Shown: one piece after another, positions 48,190-60,100 of the stretch
Layout: every line of letters starts with the position of its first letter
How positions within the stretch are numbered: the first letter of the stretch is position 1
Source: Inia geoffrensis
Taxonomy: Eukaryota; Chordata; Mammalia; Artiodactyla; Iniidae
NCBI GenBank assembly: GCA_036417435.1
Contig: CM070906.1
Coordinates: 45,273,396-45,337,395 of the forward strand
DNA length: 64,000 nucleotides
Direction: 5' to 3'
Made by a program: the position numbers and the translations under genes
The notes under the pieces: generated by a model
What the model was told of the DNA's origin: nothing
Seen by the model: only the letters and a program-made list of their open reading frames with translations
Database searches by the model: none

Positions 48190-49107
48190 CTTTTTTTTTT
48201 TTTTTAATGTTCATCAGTGATATTGACCTGTAGTTTTCTGTTTGTGACATCTTTGTCTGGTTTTGGTATCAGGATGATGGTGGCCTCATAGAATGAGTTT
48301 GGGAGTGTTCCTCCCTCTGCTATATTTTGGAAGAGTTTGAGAAGGATAGGTGTTAGCTCTTCTCTACAAGTTTGATAGAATTCACCTGTGGAGCCATCTG
48401 GTCCTGGGCTTTTGTTTGTTGGAAGATTTTTAATCACAGTTTCAATTTCAGTGCTTATGATTGGTGTGTTCATATTTCCTATTTCTTCCTGGTTCAGTCT
48501 TGGAGGGTTGTACTTTTCTAAGAATTTGCCCATTTCTTCCAGGTTGTCCATTTTATTGGCAAATAGTTGCTTGTAGTAATTGCTCATGATCCTTTGTATT
48601 TCTGTAGTGTCAGTTGTTACTTCTCCTTCATTTCTAATTCTGCTGATTTGAGTCTTCTCCCTTTTTTTCTTGATGAGTCTGGCTAATGATTTATCAATTT
48701 TGTTTATCTTCTCAAAGAACCAGCTTTTAGTTTTATTGATCTTTGCAGTTGTTTCCTTTATTTCTTTTCCGTTTATTTCTGATCTGATCTGTATGATTTC
48801 TTTCCTTCTGCTAACTTTGGTTTTTTTTTGTTTTTGTTCTTATTTCTCTAATTGCTTTAGGTATAAGGTTAAGTTGTTCACTTGAGATTTTTCTTGTTTC
48901 TTGATGTAGGATTGTATTGCTATAAACCTCCCTCTTAGAACTGCTTTTGCTGCATCCCACAGGTTTTGGGCTGTCGTGTTTTCATTGTCATTTGTTTCTA
49001 GTTATTGTTTGATTTCCTCTTGATTTCTTCAGTGATCTTTTGGTTATTTACTAGCATATTGTTTAGCCTCCATGTGTTTGTATTTTTTCCAGTTTTTTTC
49101 CTGTAAT
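48190..49107 (-). mobile_element. Antisense L1 fragment, poly(A) directly on ORF2
   Basis: The left edge is a 14-bp poly(T) at about 48191-48204, followed at once by antisense ORF2 RT-domain sequence. The 127-codon reverse frame 48204-48587 reads [17 protein letters not shown] text with [19 protein letters not shown] and [11 protein letters not shown]. The right edge is near CCTGTAAT at 49107. No 3' UTR is present. Confidence 0.88.
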
Positions 49108-49109
49108 AA

Positions 49110-51218
49110 CTATTTGTTGATGGCTACAAAATAAATAAAGATGTAACTTGTGACAATAACAACATAAAGGGAGGCAGCTGGATAGGAAAAAAGTTAATGT
49201 GGGCTATTGTAACGAAGATGGTATTAACTCAAACAGTATTGTTATAAATTAAGATGCTATTTGTAATCTCCACAGGAACCACTAACAGTATAACTAGAAA
49301 TCATTTAGTACAATATGAGAAAAAATCAAAATGCCAACTAGAAAATAATTATCTAACACAAAAGAATGTAGTAAAAAGGCATTGTGGGACAAAAAAATAT
49401 AAGACATACAGAAAGCAAAATGGCAAAAGTAAGTTCTCCTTTGTCTGTAATTTTATTGCATATGAATGTATTAAACTCTACAATTAAAAGACTGAGATTG
49501 ATAGAAAGGATTTTTTTTAAATTTCAACTATATTCTGTCCATAATATACACTCACTTCAAATTACATGACACAAATAGGTTGAACATCAAAGAATGAAAA
49601 AACATATTTCATGTAAACAATAACCAAAAGCAAGCTGGAGTAGCTATACTCAGCTCGAGTGGGTTGTTAATGTCAGAAAATCTAGATTTTAAGTAAAAAA
49701 TTATTACAGGATATTACATAATGATAAAGTATCACCCTATCATGGATATATAATGATTATAAATATGTATGCAATAACAACAGAGCTTCAAAATATATGA
49801 AGCAAAGATTGACAAAACTGAAGGGAAAAATACAGTTCAACAATAATTCTTGTATAAAAAACAACTAGATAAAAGATAAACAAAGAAATATAGGCTATGA
49901 CTACTAAGAAACAATCATACCTAACAGACGTCTGTAAAACATCTCACCCAACAACAGCATAATACACATTTTTCTTAAGTGCACATAGAACATCCTCCAA
50001 CATAGACCATATTTTAGGCCACAAAAAAAAGGCCTCAGTGAATTTAACAAGATTGAAATCATACAAAGTATCTTTGTGATAACAATTAAATGAGTTCGGT
50101 AATCAATAATAGAAAGAAATTTGGGAAAGTCACAAATATGTGGAAAGTCAACAACACATTCTTAACCAATGGGTCAAAGAAGATATCAAAATAGAAATGA
50201 GAATATACTTTGAGATGAACTAAACTGAAAACACAATATATCAAAACTTATGAGATAGAGTGAAAGCAGTGCTCAGAGGGAAACTTATATCTGAAAACAC
50301 TTTCATTAAAATCGAAGAAAGATCTGAAATCATTAACCTAAACTTCTACCTTAAGAAACTGAACGAAGAGCAAACTAAACCCAAATCAAGCAGAAAGAAG
50401 GAAATAAAAAGATTAGAGCAGAGATAAATGAAACAGAGAAGAATGACAGAAAAACAAAACTAAAAGTTAATTCTTTGACCAGAATGAGTATATTACTACT
50501 GACCTTATAGAAATAAAATAGATTATAAGAGAATACTATGAATGCTTGTATCCCAATAAATTAGATAACCTAGATGAAATGGACAAATTCCTAGAAACAT
50601 ACAAACTATCAAATATGACTTAATGAGACACAGAAAATCTGAATAGACCTAATAAATAATAAAGAGATTGAATCAATAATCAAAAAACTTCAAATAAATA
50701 AAAGTCTAGGACAAGATGCTTTTAACAGTGAACTCTACTGAATGTGTAAAGAATAATTAACAACAATTTTTCTCAAATTCTTTCAACAAATAGGAGAGGA
50801 AAAAATTTCTATCTTATTCATGAGGTTAGTGTTACCCTGGTTACCCTGACCCCAAAGTCAGAAAAAGACATTAGAAAAGGAAACTACAGACCAATACAGC
50901 TTATGAATACAGGTGTAAAAATCCCTAATAAAATACTAGCAAGCTGAATTCAGCAGTATTTAAAAGAATTTTACATTACGATTCACTGTGATCCATTGGA
51001 TCCATTATGTGATCCATTATGATCCAATCTTCCCAGGAATACAAGGGTGGTTCAGTATTCAAAAATCAATTAACATAATACACCACATTAACAGAATAAA
51101 ATTTTTAAAAAACCCACACAGTTATCACAAATTGATGCAGAAAAAGCATTTGACAAAATCCTAAACCATTAATAACAAAAATATTAAGTTATAAACATAT
51201 ACAATATGATTAAAAATA
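49110..51218 (+). pseudogene. Ancient L1 ORF2, N-terminal and RT parts, broken
   Basis: Encodes, in decayed form, the endonuclease and first RT part of ORF2. Blocks at 49440-49500 (ATGAATGTATTAAACTCTAC), 49610-49680 (TAACCAAAAGCAAGCTGGAG) and 49790-49860 match the endonuclease domain; 50540-50760 matches the region leading into RT and 51120-51160 the AEKAFDKI block. All frames are interrupted. The Tigger insertion follows at 51219. Confidence 0.78.
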
Positions 51219-52963
51219 CAGTAAGTCCCCTACATACGAACCTCAAGTTGCAAACTTCCAAAGATGTGAATGTATTTTCACATGTTGAAACACGTAAGTT
51301 AGTTCACACGTCTGGCTTACGTTGTCATGTGCGTGCATCCTCTACAAGCGGTTGTACTTTTGTGTACTTTACTATATAGTTCTGTATAGAGTACAGTAGT
51401 ACATATCTTTTTTTCTAGCCTAGGATGTCTGGAAGCAAGTGTAAAAGCAGTGGTGACGTAGCGGTACTGCTAAAAAGTGCCAAGCAATAACGATGGAAAC
51501 AAAAGTGAAAATAATTGAGAGAGTGGAGCATGGTTAAAAGATGGTAGGCATCACTAGTTCTTATAACATGAATTGTTCAACCAACGACATGATTCTAAAG
51601 AACAAGGACAAGATCATGGAACATGTGCGGTCTGCTGTGCTGATGATGTCAACAATACTATCGAAGAAGTGTGGAAAAGTGATGGAGGAGATGGAGAAAC
51701 TTCTCAGCGTGTGGATGCAGGATTAGCATCAGCATTGAGTCCGCGTAGGTACAGTAGCCGCCCGGGAATTTCCTGAAATGCTTCAAGAAATTATTGATGA
51801 AGGTACGTATTTACCTGAGCAGGTTTTTAGTGTGGATGAGACAGGACTGTACTGGAAGAGGATGCCAGACCTAATTTACATCAGTAAGGAGGAAAGGTTG
51901 AAGCCAGACTATAAAGCAGCAAAGGATAGGCTACTCTTTTGTTTGGTGGCAATGCTTCTGGCGAGATGAAGCTAAAGCCTCTCTTAGTTTATCATCAGAG
52001 AACCCAAGAACCCTTAAAAACATAGCCAAGGGCTCTCTTCCTGTTATGTGGAAGAGTAACCACAAAGCCTGGGTTACAAAGGCCATTTTCCAGGACTGGT
52101 TTTTCCACCACTGTATCCCAGAGATAGAGAAATATTGCTTGGAGAAGGATGTCCCATTCAACATTCTTTTGCTGCTTGACAATGCTCCAGGCGCCCCCCA
52201 TTCATGGACGACTTTCATCCCAACATCAAAGTAGTGCATCTGCCACCGAATACTACGTTGCTCATCCAACCTAGGGACCAGGGAGTTATAGCAACTTTCA
52301 AGAATATTATTTATGTCACACTTTTCATCAGGCAGTAAAGGCGAGTGGTGAATCAGGAACAACCTTGCAACAATTTTGGAAGGACTATAACATCTACAAG
52401 GCCATAAAAAACACTGACTGCTTGGCATGAGGTTACAGGTGTCACCATGAATGGGGTTTGGAAGAACGTTTGCCTTCAGTTTGCTCAGGATTTTCATGGA
52501 TTTGAGAAGGTGGATGAGGAGTCCAAAGAGGTCTGCAGCAACTTAGTGACCCTCAGCACAAAGCTGAAGCTACATCTGCAAGAGGACGACTTCATTGAAC
52601 TCCTTGCTGTGCAACACAAGGAGCTTACTAATGAAGACCTGATGGAACTGGAAGCCCAGAAAAAGGACAAAGAGAGACAAGAGGAAGAAGAAGTAACTGA
52701 AAAACTGATGAGATTCATGATGTAGGAAATGGCAAGGGGATTTTCTTACTGTACTGTAAGATTAAAAATGTTTTCTTTATTTTTTTTGTGTGTTTGTTTT
52801 TTCTGTATTTGTGTGAAAAGTATTATAAACCTATTACAGTACAGTACTATATAGCCAGTTCTGTTAGTTGGGTACTTAGGCTAACTTTGCTGGACTTACA
52901 AACAAATTGGACTTATGAACCTGCTCTCAGAATGGAACTCATTTGTATGCAGGGGACTTACTA
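51219..52963 (+). mobile_element. Nearly end-to-end Tigger (pogo/Tc1-mariner) transposon
   Basis: The left end CAGTAAGTCCCCTACATACG and the right end, read in reverse, TAGTAAGTCCCCTGCATACA are matching inverted repeats. TA dinucleotides flank both ends (51217-51218 and 52964-52965), the TSD of this superfamily. Length is 1745 bp. It carries a decayed transposase gene. It lies inside the ORF2 part of the ancient L1. A Tigger17-like name is only a recollection. Confidence 0.93.
51426..52725 (+). pseudogene. Tigger transposase (pogo family), broken
   Basis: Would catalyse cut-and-paste transposition with a CENP-B-like DNA-binding domain and a DDE/D nuclease. A start ATG at 51426 opens MSGSKCKSSGDVAVLLKSAKQ, followed at once by a stop. 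The helix-turn-helix part then continues to about 51726 in shifted frames. The catalytic acids can all be seen: Asp in FSVDETGLYW (51835-51837), Asp in LLLLDNAPGAPHS (52178-52180) and Asp in IQPRDQGVIATF (52276-52278). A C-terminal 92-codon frame (52447-52725) holds the HKELTNEDLMELEAQ block. At least three frame changes plus a deletion near 51740-51780 disable it. Related host genes (TIGD, JRK, CENPB) exist, but this copy still has its transposon ends, so it is not a domesticated gene. Confidence 0.9.
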
Positions 52964-52973
52964 TAGTGGAATA

Positions 52974-53191
52974 CAGTGGACACTGGAACAACACAGGTTT
53001 GAACTGAGCAGGTCCACATAAAGTAGATTTCTTTGCAGTAAATACATACTACAGTACTACATGATCTGAGGTTAGCTGAATCCATAGATGCAGAATCTCA
53101 GATACAGAGGGCCAACTGTAAAATTATAGGCAGATTTTCCACTGTAAGGAAGGTCGACACCCCTAATCTCCATGTTTTCAAGGGTCAACAG
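52974..53191 (+). mobile_element. Tigger-type MITE beside the Tigger
   Basis: Starts CAGTGGACACTGGAACAACA and ends TTCAAGGGTCAACAG, inverted ends, with TA at 52972-52973 and 53192-53193. The inside (GTAAATACATACTACAGTAC, GGTTAGCTGAATCCATAGAT) matches a widespread mammalian MITE. It lies only 10 bp from the preceding Tigger. Confidence 0.9.
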
Positions 53192-53193
53192 TA

Positions 53194-54909
53194 TTTAGGG
53201 ATAAATTTAACCAAGAAGTTGCAAGATTTATAGACTGAGAGCTACAAAATATTGCTGAAATAAATTTTAAAATACCTAAATAAATGGAAAGACACCACAC
53301 GTGTTGATGGATTTAGAACATTTAATATTGTTAAGATAGCTATTCTCCCCAAATTGATGCACCAATTCAATGCATTCCATATCAAAATCGCAATTGCCTA
53401 TTTTATAGACATGGACAAGCTGATCCTAAAATTTATATAAAATTGCCAGGGACACAAATTAGCAAAACACTCTTGAAGAAGAAGAACAAACCTGGAGGAT
53501 TCACACTTCCAGATTTCAAAACTTACTCTAAATCAACAATAATCAAAACAGTGTGGTATTAGCATAAGAATAGATATATAGATCAATGGAATAGAATTTA
53601 AAATACAAAAAATTGGCATCTATGGTCAATTTCTTTTTGACAAAGGTGCCAAGACCATTCCATTTGGAAAGAATAATATTTTCAACAAGTGGTGCTGGGA
53701 AACCTGGATATCCCAATGCAAAAGAATAAATTTGGATACATACCTCACACCATATGCAAAAATTAACTCAGTGTAAGAGCTGAAATTATAAAACTCTTAG
53801 AAGAAAACATAGAGTAAATATTCATGACCTTTGATTTGACAATGGACTCTTAGATATGACACCAAGGACAAAACCAACAAAAGAAAAATCTAGAATATTT
53901 GGACTTCAACAGAATTTTTGTGCATCAAATGTCACTATCAAAAAGGTGAGAAGACAGCCTTCAGAATGAGAGACAATATTTGTAAAAATCCAGAATATAT
54001 AAAGAACTCTTACAATTCAACAAGAAAAAAAGAAAAATAACCAGATTTTAAAAGGGGCAAAGAACTTTAACAGACATTATTCCAAAGAAGGTATACAAAT
54101 GGCCAATAAGAATATGAAAAAAAACTCAATATCATTAGCCATTTAGGGAAATGCAAATTAAAACCACAATAAGATATCACTTCATATCCATTAGAACGTT
54201 ATAATAATTTTAAAAATGGAAATAAGTGTTAGTGGGAATGTAGAGAAATTAGGAACCTCATACATTGCTAGTGGGGATGCCAAATACTGCAGCTGCTAAG
54301 GAAAACACTTAGGAAATGCCTCAAAATTTAACATTAGAATTAACATGTGATCCACCATTCTATTCCTAGTCATATATCTAAGAGAACTGAAAACAGGTGT
54401 TAAAACAAAAACCTGTACTCAAATGTTGATAACACAATTATTTATAATAGCCAAAAAGGGGAAATGACCCAAACATTTATCAACCGGTGAACAAATATAG
54501 AAAACATTTTATAGGTACATATGGTGGAATATTATTCAGTCATAAAAAAGAATGAACTACTGATACATGCTCTAATACGTGTGAGCCTTGAGACATTATG
54601 CTAAATAAAAGAAGTCAGACATAAAATTCCATGTATTGTATAATTCCATTTATAAGAAAGTGCAGATTAGTCAAAACCATAGAGACAGAGAGCAGATTAG
54701 TGGTTGCTAGGGGCTATGAGGAGAGTAAAATGAGGAGTGATTGCTTAATGACTATCAGTTTTATTTGGGGGGGTGATAAAATGTTCTGTATTAGATAGTG
54801 GAGATGATTATAGATCTTCATGAATTTACTAAAAATCATTGAATTGTATGCTTTAAAATGGCTAAAATGATGAATTTTATGTTAAGTGAATTTTACCTCA
54901 AAAAAAAAT
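53194..54909 (+). pseudogene. Ancient L1 ORF2 C-terminal part and 3' UTR, broken
   Basis: Resumes with TTTAGGGATAAATTTAACC (the ORF2 'LGINLTKE' block) and continues through '[17 protein letters not shown]'-like and '[12 protein letters not shown]'-like blocks (53340-53520), and the GGAATATTATTCAGTCATAA block near 54528. The 3' end is near 54909. Frames are broken throughout. Confidence 0.82.
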
Positions 54910-54924
54910 GGAAATTGCACATTA

Positions 54925-55430
54925 AAAGTACACAATGGCATACCTGAAAATACTGAGGCATGACAATCAACATTGAGATATTGCCTAGTAAAATTAGTTG
55001 ACTAGAAAAGAAAATTCTTTTGGACATACAAATATGAAGAACAACTTAATTCAGAAAAAGATAATATAGATTCTCATCAGGTTTTTTAATAGCAACATTT
55101 TATGTTAGAAGAAAACTGAGTGAGGTATTTAAGTTACTCAAGGAAAGAAAATGTGAGCCCTCAATTTTGTAACCAGCAATAGACTTTAAAGGACACAAAC
55201 TGTTTTCAACACTCAAGAACTCAGGAAGTGTTCCTGTGAACCCTTCCTGAGTAATCTACTTTAGAATGAGCTTCAGACAACAGAAAAATATCAAAAGATA
55301 TCAACATAAGGACCTGATGATGAGCATTACATATATATTTATTATAGGACTAAAATTAAATGAGGGTTAAAAGAATCTAATATATATAATCTATATGCTC
55401 TAACAATGCATATATAGCATAGTTATAAAA
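54925..55430 (+). mobile_element. L1/HAL1-type ORF1-region fragment
   Basis: TTGAGATATTGCCTAGTAAA, then TTCTCATCAGGTTTTTTAAT, TGAGCCCTCAATTTTGTAAC and GGACCTGATGATGAGCATTA follow the ORF1-region order of HAL1/old L1. It starts just after the 3' end of the ancient L1, so it belongs to another copy. Confidence 0.62.
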
Positions 55431-55439
55431 GTTGAGTCC

Positions 55440-55900
55440 ATTCGGGTAGTTTACACTTTACCAGAAATTTGCCCATTTCACTTAAGTTTTCAAATTTATT
55501 GACATAAAGTCAGTCATACTAATCTCATGTATTTTAATGGTTGCTGAATATTTATTTTCATCTCCTTTTTAATTCTTAGTATCATTCACTTGGTCTTGCA
55601 TTCGCTATTCTTTTCTCTTTATCACTCTTGCCCAAAGTTTATCATTTTTATTAGTCTTAGCAAAAAACCAGCTTTTATCTTTGATGAAACCCTGTTGTAT
55701 TGTCCCCACTAATTTCAACTCTTAACTTTATTGTTTCATTTCTTATACTTTCTTTGCTTTTGTTCCTAGTCATTTTTAAAAATTTCTTGAGTTCAATGAC
55801 AATTTTTAGCATTTCTCTTATTCCAATAAACATTGAAGGCTATAAATTTCCCTCAAAAATCACTTTATCTCCTTCTCAAAGTTTTGATAGATATTATTTT
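55440..55900 (-). mobile_element. Old L1 fragment, antisense ORF2
   Basis: Blocks TTAGTCTTAGCAAAAAACCA, GCTATAAATTTCCCTCAAAA and similar are antisense L1 ORF2. Confidence 0.7.
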
Positions 55901-56254
55901 AACTATCATTAATTTTCCATTATGAATTCTTATTGGGGCCTGCTCAGGCTCAAGACATTATTCCCCTGTGATGAGCATGTGGGCCATTAAAATCCTGCCT
56001 CTGGGTCTCCATGGATTATTGATATCTCCAGAGATAAAGCTGACTCCTGCATTCTCTTAGCCCTATGTATTATTTCTTGGTATTTGTGTCCTTTGAGGAT
56101 TTCATTTGCATTATGCCACATATTTGAAATCATTATATTGCATTACACAGTTTATAGGTACTTTTTCAGAAGTTTCTCTGTGCATATCATCCATACTATT
56201 ACCAAAAATAGAAGCTCAGCAGTTACTTCTATAAATATCTGTGATACTCTGCAT

Positions 56255-56358
56255 TTCTAAAGGGCAGAGATTGTCCCTAAATCATCCTTTTCCTCAGTTT
56301 GAAGGCCTAACACAGTGCAGTATATTTTGAATTGTGAATAAATGAATGAATGAGTGTC
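56255..56358 (+). mobile_element. L2/MIR3-type fragment
   Basis: AAAGGGCAGAGATTGTCCCT, then GGCCTAACACAGTGCAGTAT and GTGAATAAATGAATGAATGA match the widespread L2/MIR3 3' segment. Confidence 0.72.
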
Positions 56359-57985
56359 CATTTGGAAGAGCTTGGCAAGTACCTAAAATTAAACCAAGAA
56401 AATCTATGTAATATTATCAACTAATTTCACTTATTTTATAATATAAACATATGATTTAAATTCTCTAGCATCATTTTAAACAAAAATTCTAGGATCAGAT
56501 TTTATTAGAAGTATTTTTACATAGTTAAAAAGCAAACCTGTCTAATTTTTTAAAATACCTTGAAAAGGGCAATAGTCACTCTAGTTTTAGTATCTTTCCA
56601 AAGGGACTAGACCCAAATATCACAAAAAGAGTTTTTGAAGATTATTCTTTAGAAGTGCAATTTTAGTTGTGAATTTCTGCCTTTACCAATAAAAAAACAT
56701 CAAAAAGAGAAGAAAAATACCCTGACCAGTGAAGCAAATAAAACGGGATCTTTTTCCATGGCTTCAACACAAAGTTTATTTAAAACACACACACACACAT
56801 GCACACACACACACATCACACAGGACATAGACATAATTTCTTTGTTGGAATCTGCCCAAGGTGCAAATTTAACTCCTTTATGTTAACCTAAAACCATGGG
56901 ACTTTTAATGATCATGATTCTTTATGAATAATCTAAGAGATGGGACCTCCAACCAGCGCAGTTCACTAATATCCCACTGATGCTGTGAATCACCACTGAC
57001 TCACATACATACCCCCTAGTGAATCCCTTACAGCACACTTCCCTTAGCTTTTAAAATCTGACAGATCAATTTGGTACAATTGCACAGGTGGAATATGTAG
57101 GTTTAAGTTCTTTTTTTCATGTTCTCCCAGTCATTCTCCCCTTTATCATCAGAGTCATTCTCCATGCTACTAAGAGTGTCTTTTAGGAAAAAAAAAATCT
57201 TTTATTTCATTCCCTTCATTCTTATATCCCTTCTTCCTTTCTATCCTTTTCTTACTTCAAAATACTGTATCTCTTTTTCACTTTCTCCATTTCCCTCTCT
57301 GCTATTCTTTACAGTGGTTTGGTGTTTGTACTGAACTTCTTGCCTCTTTCGCTTATCAAGGTTCAATTTAATTGACTTGGTGAGAGGTTATACAAGTAAG
57401 ATGTCCTTCTAAATTTTGCTTCCTGTTGTCTGGCTGAAGGAGAAAAACAGGATAAACCTCAGCTTCAGTTGTTAAAAGGTGTAATTTCCTAGGGGGTTGA
57501 ATTTGATCCCTTCAAGTTTTGTCCTATAGCACATTCATTTCACTTCTAATTGATAAGCCTCCACCTTGGTCAGAGTTCAATTCTTCCGAGAACCCAGAAT
57601 AACTTCTCTAGTTGATGCTGTCTTTGGTCACTATTTATGCTCTCTCTTGTCAAAGTCACAATGCACTTGCTTCCATTTACCACATTTGGTCTTTCGTTTC
57701 CATGCTGAGTAACATTTTCTGGATAGGACGAATCTATTTTTTTTTTCTCCTACAAGAATAGACACTAGGGATCTAATTATGGTAGTCACAACTCCTCTAA
57801 TAGATATGTTAGTTTTGAGCATGATGTATGATGTTTCTAGGAGTCTGCAGAGAGAACTGAATTACCAACTCTGTCTTGCTGCTGTTATTGTTTGGGTGCC
57901 ACATCTCTGCAGCTGTTCTAAAGAGGGTTCGTTCTAGCTATATGATGTGTTTTTAAAAGTATTTTCTTATATATTGTCATTATCT
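56359..57985. other. No gene; CA microsatellite inside
   Basis: Unclassified DNA. An interrupted (CA)n run lies at 56784-56815. A short AT- and CT-rich frame at 57119-57334 has no recognisable content. Confidence 0.5.
56784..56815 (+). repeat. Interrupted (CA)n microsatellite
   Basis: ACACACACACACACATGCAC and onwards, broken once by ATG. Confidence 0.95.
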
Positions 57986-57989
57986 AACG

Positions 57990-58195
57990 TTATTTGAAAA
58001 TCTACCACATACCAGGTATTGTTCTAAATACCTTACAATGTTATACCATTTAATATCAGTGAAATTGGTAAAATTGTCCATCTGCAGAAGTGGAGGCACA
58101 GGGAGAAGTCTGAGGTCACATATTATATGAACCCTGGTTAGTCTAAACCCAAGTCCTCACTCTTAATCATCATTCCACAGCTGCCTGCTTGGATA
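57990..58195 (-). mobile_element. MIR SINE, nearly full length
   Basis: In reverse sense: ACCAGGTATTGTTCTAAATA, then AATTGTCCATCTGCAGAAGT, GGAGGCACAGGGAGAAGTCT, GAGGTCACATATTATATGAA and CCCAAGTCCTCACTCTTAAT. This follows the MIR order closely. Confidence 0.87.
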
Positions 58196-59760
58196 ATCAT
58201 GATAAGCTTGATTTCGGGAATTTTAAATAGCAAGTGCCAAGTGCTTCATTATTTGGTTAGTTGCCCTTTTTAACAGCCCTGAGGAATACAGAAAATATTG
58301 TCATTTAATTTTATGGCTGGTGAAAATTAAGCAGTTTAAGATTTCTTGATGTTCCTCAGTAATGACTCCCAGTCTGACTGCTCTACAGACAAGCAAACAT
58401 TTTAATTCTCCAAATAGCATGACGTATTTGGACTTTATTAATAGAAGAGTTTTCATGGCATCATTATTAACACAGTATTTTAAAATTTTGAAGGAAAAAG
58501 CAAAAATTAGGGAAGTCTAAGGAAAAGTATATGCAGCTATTCAAATAGTCTTATAAACTTACAAATACAACTGTAAATAAAAACAGAAGAGTGAAAATAT
58601 GCAGAGAATTCTAACATATATTTAACTAGCACTTACAAAGCACCTACTGCTAAGCATTGTGCAAAGTACAATGAAGAGACTGGCATCCTTTCAGATAGAG
58701 GGCTTTACGAATGTCATTTGTGTATATACCTGGTTATGTTCAACTCCCTCTCAGGGGTGTGGTTGATGATGAAGAGAACTCAAAGAATCATCACAGAATG
58801 TCATTTAATAATAGACCATAATGTCCTCTTGAATGTCAGTTCTTGTCTCAGTAGCCTCATAAATGGGAATGGAAGAAACACAAATATGGATAGAATAGGA
58901 AGGAAAGCAGTTAAATAAAAATGGAAGTTTCTATCGTGGCCAAAGCAAATATAAAGAAGGCCAGATTCATTAAGCCCTCCATTAACCAGCTCTGCCAGAG
59001 TTGCTCCCACTTCCCCATTGTCAACTTCCTGTTCGACAATAAGAACAGACTTTTTGACAAGAGACCTCATCAGCATCCTCCAAATCCTTGCACTAATGTT
59101 TATTTTATGGCTTAGAGTGTAAGAAAGAGAGATTTAAATCCCAGCATTATTTAGAATTATCAGTTGAGAAGAGGACTTTCAAATTTTCCTCTCAAGATCA
59201 CTTACTCCTATTTGCTGCCATCCTAGAAGTCTTGTAATGACTGATCAAGAAATGATTCACAAGGCCACCTATTCCCAGAGAATCAAAGGCAGGGCAGGAA
59301 AAATGCTACTCTCCCCAATTAAGCCAACCACAAAGTTCCTGGAAAGCTTACTGACAGCTTAATCAAATGGTTCTGGTAGTTTTAACTGCTTGGACTGTTT
59401 CAGGCTTTTCCTTCAGTAAGGAAATGGAACTTGGACAAGCATGAATTTGCAGGATCGTCATTGGCAAAGGAAATGCCAGTGCATTTGTTAGCACAGAAGA
59501 ATTAAAAATTCCTGAATACAATTCATCATCTATATCTACCCAAAGAAAGGCAGATGGAGAACTCAGATTAGAAGTTGAGAGAAATGGACAATGTTTTGTT
59601 TTAAAGAAATAAAACAAAAATCTGAGTTTAAGCCTCAGTCAACCAGGAGTTTATTACTTTCCGTCACCTTCCTTGTTTCTGGAAACAGAGAATTTAAGAC
59701 ACATGCTGTCATCCAGTCCAATTACTGACATAGGGCTGTCATTCCACAATAACTCTGGTA
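58196..59760. other. No gene recognised
   Basis: Several short frames lie on both strands (58718-59115 on +, 58801-59076 and 59363-59617 on -) with no domain, signal or exon structure. A weak L2-like trace is at about 58620-58690. Confidence 0.5.
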
Positions 59761-59764
59761 GACA

Positions 59765-60100
59765 GTTTATCTAGACTCTATATGAACATGTCCAGTGATA
59801 GCAAAGTCCATCACGGAAAAAGAAATATTCATTCCACTGCTTTGTAAGTCTAACAGTTTAAAAAATAAATAAGGGCTTTCTTACTCTGAGAAACTTCTCT
59901 CTTAGTAGCGACCCTGGACATACTTCATATATGAGACTGATCTTCACATATTTTGAGATAGTTGTCAGTCAAACTCAGCTATTCCACTTCTCTGTGGTGA
60001 AAATCCTCAATTCTCAGTGTTAAATAACATATTTCTTTAAGATATTGCTCAAAAATATTTCACTACTCTGGTCATCCCTTGAACATGATTTTAATGGTTA
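59765..60100. mobile_element. CR1/L3-type LINE remnant
   Basis: The order TGTCCAGTGATAGCAAAGTC, then ATTCCACTGCTTTGTAAGTC, ATATTTTGAGATAGTTGTCA, GTGAAAATCCTCAATTCTCA and CTACTCTGGTCATCCCTTG follows the very old L3/CR1 3' segment. It is much diverged. Confidence 0.6.

Larger units (their letters stand above)
44990..54909 (+). mobile_element. Long ancient L1 (5' UTR to 3' end) with nested insertions
   Basis: About 6.6 kb of old L1 after removing insertions. 44990-47000 looks like the 5' UTR region, 47150-48185 like ORF1, 49110-51218 and 53194-54400 like ORF2, and the 3' end is near 54909 (TGTTAAGTGAATTTTACCTC). Insertions: an L1 tail (46045-46472), an antisense L1 (48190-49107), a Tigger (51219-52963) and a MITE (52974-53191). 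An L1 segment around the RT core is missing where the two DNA transposons sit. The 5' UTR assignment is the least certain part. Confidence 0.7.

Noticed and set aside
51778..52725. Possible domesticated TIGD-like gene
   Set aside because: Frames are broken at several points, and the transposon ends and TA flanks are still in place, so it is a dead Tigger rather than a host gene.
58718..59115. Two frames in a row on + that might be a small gene
   Set aside because: No conserved motif, no exon signals, and an opposite frame of similar length covers the same bases.
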